64,000 bases of DNA, taken from the NCBI RefSeq assembly GCF_028682635.1, contig NZ_JANHLK010000004.1:295724-359723 (forward strand), in the 5' to 3' direction. The DNA is from Pseudomonas putida (lineage in GTDB: Bacteria; Pseudomonadota; Gammaproteobacteria; Pseudomonadales; Pseudomonadaceae). Below, piece after piece: positions 1 to 8,100 of this stretch. The notes beneath the pieces were generated by a model that was not told where the DNA came from, searched no databases, and saw nothing but the letters and a program-made list of their open reading frames with translations. Positions within the stretch are counted from its first letter, which is position 1. Each line of letters opens with the position of its first letter. The position numbers and the translations under genes were made by a program.

Positions 1-447
1 CCAGAGCGCATGAAAAAGCGGCGCCCGCACACAATCCCCCTCACCGATCAGGCACTTTCGTTACTGGAAACGCTCAAGCAACTCAGTGGTAACAGAGAGT
101 ACGTGTTCCCCTCAGATAGAAACCCCCGCACCCATGCCAATAGCCAGACCGCCAACATGGCGTTGAAGCGCATGGGCTTTCAGGACCGTCTAGTCAGCCA
201 CGGCTTGCGCTCGATGGCGAGCACCATCCTGAATGAGCATGGCTGGGATCCGGAACTGATCGAGGTCGCGCTGGCGCATGTCGACAAGGACGAAGTTCGT
301 AGCGCCTACAACAGGACTGACTACATCGAACGCCGGCGTCCGATGATGGCTTGGTGGAGTGAACATATCCAGAAGGCAGCCACTGGAAGCCTGTCGGCAT
401 CTGCCATCAATCAAACCAGGGACCGTAACGTGGTGCCGATACGCTGA
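1..447 (+). CDS. P4-type tyrosine integrase, C-terminal part (cut by window edge)
   Basis: This is the C-terminal catalytic part of a tyrosine recombinase that would integrate or excise the surrounding island. The reading frame is open to the first base, so the gene begins outside the window. Visible motifs are the HGLR box (HxxR) near residue 65 of the visible ORF, the downstream ALAH histidine, and a Tyr in SAYNRTDY followed by RRRPMMAWW, an order typical of P4-like prophage and island integrases. It reads inward, so the attachment site and target tRNA should lie to the left. Family call confident; start and full length unknown. Confidence 0.88.
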   Translation, partial: PERMKKRRPHTIPLTDQALSLLETLKQLSGNREYVFPSDRNPRTHANSQTANMALKRMGFQDRLVSHGLRSMASTILNEHGWDPELIEVALAHVDKDEVRSAYNRTDYIERRRPMMAWWSEHIQKAATGSLSASAINQTRDRNVVPIR

Positions 448-546
448 GCATCACCGGCGACAATCCATGCCATCCCTGTCGTGGAGCATGGCAACAGAAA
501 TGACGACTGTCGCTAATTCTGCTACATGCCTGCGCCTCTTCCGCCA

Positions 547-591
547 AGCCCCTGAGTATGGGAAGGCTCCGCATTCCCATACTCAGGGGCT
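547..591. repeat. Perfect 18-bp inverted repeat with 9-nt loop
   Basis: The arms are AGCCCCTGAGTATGGGAA at 547-564 and its exact reverse complement at 574-591. It lies 100 bp after the integrase stop and has no T-tract on either strand, so it is not a standard intrinsic terminator. It could be a recombination-related or regulatory palindrome; the function is unknown. Confidence 0.8.
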
Positions 592-630
592 CACGCTTAA
601 AAGTTCTATCAGACAACGACGAGTTGCGCA

Positions 631-893
631 GACAATAACCACATCGAAAATCAGATACGACCATAGACGCTAGGGCGCAAGAATTGGTTTTTCGTTGGGT
701 CATTACGCAGCGGAAAACGGGCTGCAGCACCAATGAGTTTGATCCAGTCGGCCAAGTTCAACGGGCATGTTGCGTATGCATATTTTAAGGACCCCCTCAC
801 TCGCCTGCCGACGCAGCGGAGTGAAATCGGGGAGTTGTGCCGCATCGTTGGCAACCGGCTTAGCTACGCAAGACGGGATGCCCGGACGCTTAC
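631..893 (+). pseudogene. Decayed IS66-family tnpC 3' end with terminal inverted repeat
   Basis: Read from 631, the translation follows the C-terminus of the intact IS66 TnpC encoded at 2542-4068 (DNN..ENQIRP, LGRKNW, GSLRSGKRAAA, MSLIQSA, LTRLPTQR). It has a stop codon at 664-666 in place of the Trp after QIRP. A one-base deletion near 838-840 takes it out of frame, after which PHRWQPA and a TAG at 861-863 follow. The CGGACGCTTAC at 883-893 is the reverse complement of the intact element's terminal GTAAGCGTCCG. Stop codon to outer end is 30 bp in both copies. The 5' part of this element is missing. Confidence 0.85.
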
Positions 894-1077
894 GGCGTGT
901 TTCAGCCACAGCACCGTTGAGAGGGCGTTAAAGCTAGGCGTGACGGGTACGGCTATCTGGAATAACCAGCGATTGGTAGTGAGTTTTGACAAGGGGTCTC
1001 GTTCCATTAGAATTGCGCACCTCGCAAAGCCAGAACGACCAAATGGCATTTGATCCCCAAGGAAGGAATCTTCTCTA

Positions 1078-2364
1078 ATGACCGGTGAAGTGGAACAGCA
1101 AACCACCGCGCAAAACCCACTACCCCAACCGCCAACGGAGATATCGAGACCTACCAGCTACCGGCAAGCACTGTCTGGACTGCTTGCCGACATCAAATGG
1201 TGGCTTCCCTTGGCCGCGACATTAATTTCAATTTCGCTTCTAACCAAGTATTTGTGGCTTATCCATCACCCAGAATTGATTCTGAGCTCTTTGGGAAACC
1301 CATCGAACCTCGTAGCGTGGTTGTTTTTTACTTTACTCGTTCTAGCTTCGCTGCTGGTTATCGTATCAGTGCCGTCGTTAGCCTTCATGATGTGTATTAC
1401 GCAATGTTCGCCTGGAAGGGAGTTGGAAAAAACGCTCGCCTTTCGATTTAGCCTTATTGTCGGTGGAGGATACGGACTACTCTCGCTTAATCTACTGGGA
1501 TCAACCTTTGGTATAACCGTCGCTCCTGACTACTTTTTCGTATTTGTCGCATTTGCTGCCGCTTGGGCAGCGTGGCATGTCCTCTGCAGCGAAGCGTCAC
1601 TCAAGGAAAAAGTACTGGAGCTCTCGCCGGGGCCTCGTAAACCTTGGCGTAGAAAAGGCTATCGCACCGTTCGGCTTGGCTGGCTAGGTCTATTGCTCGC
1701 TTTTACTTCAATGAGCGGAGTGTTTCCGGCTCAACTGGGTATCATGGCTTGGCGCGGCGGAGAGAACGGCTGGGAAGCGCTTGGGGCGATCGGCGTCTGC
1801 TTGTTGATCATGTGTCTTTACCTAGCGCCTGTTATGTCTTTCTATTTATCGGAAGGCAACGTGCTGCAACGCACCGGTCGAGCCGCTCTTGCTCTGCTGG
1901 TATGCGTTTTTGCCAATGCCGTTTTACTTCCTGCAATTTTGGATTTGTGGGTCTATTCCGCAGGCAATCTGATCAAGATCAGGGACAATACCGAGTTGAG
2001 CTATGTCTTGGACGAAAAGGATTACCCAAAGGAGGTTTTTAATAAAAATCTCTGGCAGCTGGACGCCTACGGAGGGCCCAATGGTTTGTACAGCGTGAGG
2101 GCGTTCCGTCAGTTTCGCTTTGGGGACATATTGTTGATCTGCCCTGGCCGGCACAGAAATGTCAGTTTGAAGAAGATCGGTAGCTACGCGCATCTATGTA
2201 TTACATTGTCTGACGCCAAGGTGAAAGTGGCGGCACCTGTTGTAAGCAAGGACATCGCAGTGCTTCCCAAGCCGGACTGTATTTTGGCGGCTCAAACGCC
2301 TACGCCCACACCGCTGTTGATTAAAAACACGGGTACATGCCTGTACCGAAGTCTTTATAAGTGA
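1078..2364 (+). CDS. Hypothetical polytopic membrane protein, 428 aa
   Basis: I do not recognise the family. The protein has about seven hydrophobic segments, at roughly residues 38-60, 78-105, 125-145, 150-170, 205-225, 235-258 and 268-292. After them comes a hydrophilic C-terminal domain of about 130 residues with several Cys (ICPG, LCITL, DCIL, TCLY). This suggests an inner-membrane protein with a soluble tail. It stands alone between the IS66 remnant and the intact IS66 element. The AAGGAA at about 1060-1066 is a plausible ribosome site for the ATG. No enzymatic motif is visible. Confidence 0.6.
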   Translation: MTGEVEQQTTAQNPLPQPPTEISRPTSYRQALSGLLADIKWWLPLAATLISISLLTKYLWLIHHPELILSSLGNPSNLVAWLFFTLLVLASLLVIVSVPSLAFMMCITQCSPGRELEKTLAFRFSLIVGGGYGLLSLNLLGSTFGITVAPDYFFVFVAFAAAWAAWHVLCSEASLKEKVLELSPGPRKPWRRKGYRTVRLGWLGLLLAFTSMSGVFPAQLGIMAWRGGENGWEALGAIGVCLLIMCLYLAPVMSFYLSEGNVLQRTGRAALALLVCVFANAVLLPAILDLWVYSAGNLIKIRDNTELSYVLDEKDYPKEVFNKNLWQLDAYGGPNGLYSVRAFRQFRFGDILLICPGRHRNVSLKKIGSYAHLCITLSDAKVKVAAPVVSKDIAVLPKPDCILAAQTPTPTPLLIKNTGTCLYRSLYK

Positions 2365-2511
2365 ACGTACTCCGCCATGCGAATCAGGCGCGAGCCAGTA
2401 CTCTGACGTTTGCTTTACTCAGGTATCTTTCGCCTGATCTCAAGCTGTTCTATCGCGACTGATGAAGCTACTGCTTCGGCTAGCTCTGGAGCAGCAAACG
2501 ACTAGATAAGA

Positions 2512-2535
2512 GTAAGCGTCCGCCAAACACACCTT
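2512..2535 (+). repeat. IS66 left terminal inverted repeat
   Basis: The end begins GTAAGCGTCCG and continues to CACACCTT. It pairs with 4896-4919, with mismatches at positions 5, 12, 13 and 14 of the 24-bp repeat. It lies six bases beyond the tnpC stop codon. Confidence 0.85.
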
Positions 2536-2541
2536 GTGTGA

Positions 2542-4068
2542 TTAAACGGGCGCCCACCTGTGCGGCAACAACTCGGTTATCTCACTCGCACGCTGCGTCG
2601 GCAGGCGTGTAAGAACATCCTTCAAGTAAGCATACGGATCATGTCCGTTGAGCCGCGCCGACTGGATCAAACTCATGATCGCCGCCGCACGTTTACCGCT
2701 GCGTAACGAGCCCGCGAACAGCCAGTTCGAGCGCCCAAGAGCCCACGGCCGGATTTGATTCTCGTACCAGTTATTATCGATGGGCACAGCACCGTCATCG
2801 AGATAGCGCGTCAGCGCTATCCAGCGTTTGAGGCTGTAATCCAGGGCCTTGGCGATGGCCGAACCCTCAGGCACAAGCTGTCTTTGGGCGGTCATCCAGG
2901 TATGAAGTGCGTCGGCGATTGGCGCTGCTTTTTCCTGCCGTATTCGCTGTCGATCACCCGGTTCCAGCTCGCGGACTTCTCGTTCAACTTCGTACAAGGC
3001 CGCGATGTAGTGCAGCGCTTTTTCGGCGATCTGGCTCTTGTTGGTCGCATGCAAGTCGAAGAACTTTCGGCGGGCATGGGCCATGCAGCCGATCTCCGTA
3101 ACGCCCAGTTCAAAGCCTGCCTTGTAGCCGGCAAAGTCATCGCAGACCAGCTTGCCGTTCCAACTGCCCAGGAAGGCTCGGGCATGTTCGCCAGCGCGGC
3201 TTGGGCTGAAGTCGTAAACGACCGCCGCCAGGTCGGAGAACTGACTGGTGGCATAGGCCCAGACATAAGCGCGATGAGTTTTTTTAGCGCCAGGCGTCAG
3301 CATTTGTACCGGCGTCTCGTCGGCGTGAACGATGCCGTGCGTCAGCACGGCTTCGCGCAGCGCATCGACTAGTGGTTGGAGTTGCACGCCGCAGTTGCCC
3401 ACCCACTGCGCCAAGGTCGAACGGGCGATGGGCAGCCCGGCGCGACCGAAGATTTTTTCCTGACGATACAGCGGCAAATGATCAGCGAACTTGGCCACCA
3501 TGACATGGGCCAGCAGGCCTGCGGTCGGTATGCCTTTGTCGATGACGTGCGCCGGTACCGGCGCCTGGATTAGCGTTTCGCACTGCTCGCAGGCCCATTT
3601 CCCACGGATGTGACGCTCGACGGTGAACACGCCGGGCGTGTAGTCGAGTTTTTCACTGGCATCTTCGCCGATGCGCTTGAGAGCACAGCCGCACTGGCAA
3701 TGGCTGTTGTCCGGCTCGTGATGGATCAGCGTGCGAGGAAATTGCGGCGGCAGCGCTGCGCGCTTAGGTTGCTGGCGCACTTTGGCTTCGACGGGTGTCG
3801 GTTGCAGCGCCTCAAGCTCGGCTTCGATAGCGGCAATATCAGTATCGATCAAATCGTCGAGCAAGCTGGCCTGATCTGGACTTAGTTGCTCGCTGCGTTT
3901 GGCAAACTTGAAGCGCTTGAGCAGCGCGATCTCGTGGGCCAGCTTCTCGTTGACCGACTTTTGATGATTGATCTGCTTGTCCATCGTCTCGACGCGCTGG
4001 ATCAACTGCGCCGCCAAAGCACGCAGTTCTTCAGGGTTTAATTGATCGAGATTCGGATGCGAAGTCAT
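2542..4068 (-). CDS. tnpC: IS66 family transposase TnpC
   Basis: This is the DDE transposase of the element, 508 aa. From N to C it has a coiled leucine-rich leader (EELRALAAQL), a zinc-binding segment (CQCG then CEQC), and a DDE core visible as HADETPVQ, VCDDFAGY and DNNWYENQIRP. The C-terminal tail is LPTQRASEI..LPHRWAPV. The longer frame to 4194 would run into the tnpB-tnpC gap, so I chose the ATG that gives MTSHPNLDQLN. The frame is uninterrupted. The C-terminus matches the remnant at 631-863, so both come from related elements. Confidence 0.93.
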   Translation of the reverse strand: MTSHPNLDQLNPEELRALAAQLIQRVETMDKQINHQKSVNEKLAHEIALLKRFKFAKRSEQLSPDQASLLDDLIDTDIAAIEAELEALQPTPVEAKVRQQPKRAALPPQFPRTLIHHEPDNSHCQCGCALKRIGEDASEKLDYTPGVFTVERHIRGKWACEQCETLIQAPVPAHVIDKGIPTAGLLAHVMVAKFADHLPLYRQEKIFGRAGLPIARSTLAQWVGNCGVQLQPLVDALREAVLTHGIVHADETPVQMLTPGAKKTHRAYVWAYATSQFSDLAAVVYDFSPSRAGEHARAFLGSWNGKLVCDDFAGYKAGFELGVTEIGCMAHARRKFFDLHATNKSQIAEKALHYIAALYEVEREVRELEPGDRQRIRQEKAAPIADALHTWMTAQRQLVPEGSAIAKALDYSLKRWIALTRYLDDGAVPIDNNWYENQIRPWALGRSNWLFAGSLRSGKRAAAIMSLIQSARLNGHDPYAYLKDVLTRLPTQRASEITELLPHRWAPV

Positions 4069-4151
4069 GCCGCCGATTTTGCCAGAGAGGGCTATGGGCG
4101 GCGATAGACTGATGCGCCAATTGCGCTGGCAAGCAGGCCATGGCAGGCGAG

Positions 4152-4487
4152 TTAGAGCACCGTGATGGCTCCTCCGGAACCGACGCGTTGCCAAGGTAAG
4201 CCGAGCACCAAGGCTTGAAGTTGCTCTGCATCCAGCTCGACTTCAGAGCCGTGCCGCACGCCAGGCCAAAAGAAACGTCCTTGATTTAAGCGCCGGGCAG
4301 CAAGCCAAATCCCCAAACCATCATGCACCAGCACTTTCATGCGATTGGCACGACGGTTGGCAAACAGATAAGCACAGTGCGGCTTCGCCGCACCGAACAC
4401 CGCCACGACCCGCGCCAGCGCAGTTTCAGTGCCGGCGCGCATGTCCATGGGCTCGGTGGCGAGCCAGATGGAGTCGATGCGGATCAT
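4152..4487 (-). CDS. tnpB: IS66 accessory protein TnpB
   Basis: The 111-aa protein starts MIRIDSIWLATEPMDMR and contains the family's ANRRANRMKVLVHDG..W and RFFWPG blocks. Its ATG overlaps the tnpA stop (ATGA), indicating translational coupling. TnpB is needed with TnpA and TnpC for IS66 transposition, but its biochemical role is not settled. A long upstream extension of the frame (to 4688) only reads across tnpA in another frame. Confidence 0.9.
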   Translation of the reverse strand: MIRIDSIWLATEPMDMRAGTETALARVVAVFGAAKPHCAYLFANRRANRMKVLVHDGLGIWLAARRLNQGRFFWPGVRHGSEVELDAEQLQALVLGLPWQRVGSGGAITVL

Positions 4488-4816
4488 CGCAGCAGGTCTC
4501 GCAGGAAAGCAGAGCACGCCGCTGCATTTTCTGCCGGCCAACTCACCACGACTACGCCTTTTGAATGCGGCACTTCGATTCGGATCGTGGCAGGAAGGGC
4601 CTGATGCATCGGCAACGGCGGCGATGTCTTGACCGGGATGAAGGCGGTTTGAAGTGTCAGGCTTTTCTGCGCATGCACGCGTATCCATTTATGGACGAGG
4701 TTGGCGTTGAGGTTGTGGGTCAACGCGACATTGGCAATCGAGGTGTCAGGCTGCGCGCATTCGGCGATGACCTGGGCCTTGAAGGACTTTGAATAGGAAC
4801 GGCGTTCTTGTGGCAT
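4484..4816 (-). CDS. tnpA: IS66 accessory protein TnpA
   Basis: The 110-aa protein begins MPQERRSYSKSFKAQVIAEC. It has the helix-turn-helix characteristic of IS66 TnpA (SIANVALTHNLNANLVHKWI), so it probably binds DNA. An alternative ATG at 4852 would add 12 residues, but that extension is read out of the 4842-4873 palindrome, so I prefer 4816. It overlaps tnpB by four bases. Confidence 0.88.
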   Translation of the reverse strand: MPQERRSYSKSFKAQVIAECAQPDTSIANVALTHNLNANLVHKWIRVHAQKSLTLQTAFIPVKTSPPLPMHQALPATIRIEVPHSKGVVVVSWPAENAAACSAFLRDLLR

Positions 4817-4841
4817 AGGCGTCCGCTTAAAAAGGCTAAAA

Positions 4842-4873
4842 ATGGTGTCCACTTAAATTTAGGTGGACACCAT
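4842..4873. repeat. 11-bp inverted repeat upstream of IS66 tnpA
   Basis: ATGGTGTCCAC at 4842-4852 and GTGGACACCAT at 4863-4873 are exact inverted copies separated by ten AT-rich bases. The palindrome sits between tnpA and the right end, where it could be an operator or a transcript hairpin. The longer tnpA frame would begin inside it. Confidence 0.7.
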
Positions 4874-4895
4874 CGCCTCAAGCGACGGTGTCAGG

Positions 4896-4919
4896 AAGGT
4901 GTGTTGCCCGGACGGTTAC
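4896..4919 (-). repeat. IS66 right terminal inverted repeat
   Basis: Read on the minus strand it begins GTAACCGTCCG and ends AACACACCTT, matching 20 of 24 positions of the opposite end. The G-to-C change at position 5 distinguishes it from both the left end and the remnant at 883-893. Confidence 0.82.
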
Positions 4920-5196
4920 CCGCGGCTCACCCGACCGACCACTTCGTGTCGATTGAGGCCTTAAACCTCAGCTGCGGTAATCGTATCGCAGGCTGGATTT
5001 AACACTAACGCTCCATCCAAAGTTTCGACGCCTAACTGACCGTCAGCCACCCGCAGCGGAGGGTAGCGACAGGCAGAAAACCGTTAAAAGCGGCCATTAA
5101 AATTGACCCGTCCCGTGGATATCTGCCAGGTCCGACAGATACCCATAGAGCCCCAAGTGTTTACATTCACAAAGTGCCATCGCAAATCGGGAAGAC

Positions 5197-8100
5197 TCAG
5201 CAGTTATAAGACTGCGACTCCTCATGAACCACGACAAACCCATCCTGAGGAAGGTATTGCAGATAGGCGATCAGGTCGATTTGCGAGCCAGTATCGCCTC
5301 CAGAGTCAAAAAAGCCTCTATTCGCGAACCGCCGATATAGCAAACTCTGTCCAGTCTTCTCCAAATAGAAATCCAGCTCCGACTTACGAATGAACAACGC
5401 ATTATTGCGGTAAGGGCCCGATGAGAATGCTATGAGTGCACCTGAAGCGTCTTGCCATCCGCGATGTTGATCCCAAATGAGGCCGAGTGTCTTGATCAGA
5501 TCCTGGCAGGGTACATCCAGACTAAGTTGATCAGTTTCCGAGGTGAATTCGTACTCCCATTCACCGCCCCTGCTGAGAGTTACAGCGGTGCGTATAAGTC
5601 CATCGCAATGGGTGTTCGTCGTGCCTTCGTCCACCAACTGATTAAAAGCGGCGCCATCAGGGTACTCGGCCAAATAGCTTCTATAGCAGTTCGCACCGTC
5701 TGAAAATGCGCGGTCCAGTCGATCATAGGGGCGTGCTCCGAAAACCTCCTCTTTGGCAAACACAGATCTGTAAAAAAGATCAAAACCAAAATAAGGAGTG
5801 CTCCACGAGTCTTCCTCGTCTGATCTGTCATTTGCGCTTGAGCCGCGCTCCAGAGCTATCCACGCCACCCCATTGGCATCGGTACAAGATAGGCTGGACT
5901 CGTGAGTCGCGAAGTCATCAGTCGTCACCCACTTCTTGATGTCACGTTCTCGGGACGGAAAAGCGTATTCACGCCGGCGCAGAAGACTGTCTGGATACGT
6001 CGGTTCGGCAATTACATCTCTCATGTCGGTTAGATCGCGCTTACGCACCTCTACCGACCGGTAATATTCAGGTCCAGGCACAACGCCTTGAAATGACTCA
6101 AGAGAGGACACGTGGTCTGCAAGGATGCCGAGTAGCCGATGAAGTGAAATCCAGTAGTATTTTTTACCCAAGCGCTCGGCATAGGGGGCGCGGCCACGAC
6201 CGGATCCGAATTCACTGTTCAGGGCGCGGTCGTAGTTAAGTGCGGAGTCCTGGAAGCCGGGATACCCAAGACGCAATGTCTCAGTCATGATCCAACAAGC
6301 AATGTTTTCCTTGGTTACCGCGGCAGTTTTTAGGTCAAACCCTGAGACCTTGCTCTCCACTTGGTAGCGCCAGAAATCAGGACCAATGTTTGATCCCCAC
6401 AGCTTCATATCGGAAGGAAGGTGCTTCAGGTCAAGTAGGGGATTGGCATCCGATAGGGTTGGCCAAGTGTCGATGCGGGGGCTTTGGCTCGGAAAACGCA
6501 AGAGTCTTGCTTTAAGCGGCTCGCCGACTCCCTGATCCTTGAGCAACCCTGCGAGCATTCGAATCGAATCACGAATGATCACGTTCGGTCGGTCATACCC
6601 GCGCGAGACCAACACATTGAGGGCCGGAATGAATGAAGAGTGGTGCTCGTGTGCAATCAAACAGGCGCTGTATATGGCTTCAGCAACGCTCTCAAGGATG
6701 TAATCGTCGTCAGACGCCGCAAACGTTGTGGCTAGCTCGAAGGCGAGCTCGGTATCGGCCACCAACATACGTACCAACCCTTTCGCAGCCCGATCGCGGA
6801 CGCGACGATCCGCGCAAGACGTCAGCCAGCCTAAAACGATGGTAGCTAACCGTCGGCTTTCACTTGGCCAACGGATGATGTCGGCGTTCAGGGAAGCATC
6901 CAGCAAGGACTTGACCGCCCCGTTGCTGCCATACGACTTGAATGCTGCACGCGATAGGTAAACGTCCCTGTTCACCAGAGGCTGGCGACGCAGGAAATTG
7001 TCCAGCCATCGTTCTGCGTTGAGGCTGTGGTTGGGCACCAAGCTGACTTTTACGAATACCTCGTACAATTCCTCCCAGAGCCCAGGTACTTTCAGAGCCG
7101 CAAAGATTTCATCTTTCAGATCATTATTTTCAAAGCTTTTCCGAGAGCGCCACGCCAAGCCGTGCACGAACAGACGATTGGCGAGTTCGGGCGCCAGTCC
7201 AATATCGCAGTTAACGATTTCAATTCCTGTTTTCTCGGGAAGAACCGCTGCTAAAACCTCCAGCAGACCTTTATCTTCAGGCGGCAGTGAAACCACCTGG
7301 GCGCCTAATTTTTTTACATCAAACTCGCCGGCCTCATCGGTGCACCGATCTATCAATGCCGTCGCACGAAGGACGTCGCCGTAACGCTCATATCCGAGCC
7401 TTACCGTCCAAGTGTCGTCAGGCCCTTCAGTCAGAATCACCAGCCCTTCGCGTTGAAGTTCGCGAATGAAAACTTCGGGTGAAAGTTCTGCCCCCATCAC
7501 ATCACGAAGACCGGTTGCGCACGATTCCCAAAGCCTGTCGCTGGCTGAAGCGCTGGTGAGCCGTTCCGCCAGGCTGAGCATCGATAGACGAACCAAATTT
7601 TTCGGACTTGCGAAGCCGAGGCGTTCTTTGACCGCGAAATTGCTATGTTTCAGGTGTCGCTCGAACAAAGCAGAAAAGCCCGGTAAAGATACGTCGAGGG
7701 TTGTGCTGCCCTCCTCCTTCAACGTTTTGCATGCCAAGTGAAGGAAAAGTGGATTGCTCAGCTCTTCCGAAAATAGCGGCGTTATCTCCGAGTCGAGCCC
7801 ATAAAAAGCGGCAAACGCTTGAAGTGCATCCACACCTTGACCGTTAAATCCTCGGTGTTCAAATGCATAACCTGGAAACCTGGAGTCAGTGACCAAGTCT
7901 TTGTAGGTATCTCGGGTTGATACGCAAATTTTTACTCCATCGTACGGCCTGCACTGCTGTATCAATTCCGGCAGCTTTGCCTTCCAGCGGGCATCCGATC
8001 GACTCTCATTGAGCGCATCAATGAAAATAACGAACGGCAGACCTGTGTGCTCAGCGGATGCGCTCATGCATTGAAACAGCGCGTCGCGCCCAACCTGACC

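Larger units (their letters stand above)
2512..4919 (-). mobile_element. Intact IS66-family insertion sequence, 2408 bp
   Basis: The element is bounded by 24-bp imperfect inverted repeats (20 of 24 positions match) and carries the three IS66 genes in order tnpA-tnpB-tnpC on the minus strand. Length and gene content are normal for the family. The 8-bp sequences directly outside the ends (AGATAAGA on the left, CCGCGGCT on the right) do not match. The target duplication expected of IS66 is therefore absent or eroded, which may reflect a rearrangement after insertion. Confidence 0.92.

Noticed and set aside
5080..5115. GGCCATTAAAATTGACCC-type sequence reminiscent of IS21 ends
   Set aside because: Only a short match from memory, with no second end or transposase, so not reported as an element.
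5103..5393. Short plus-strand frame at the end of the STAND gene
   Set aside because: It overlaps the real gene on the other strand and shows no family motif.
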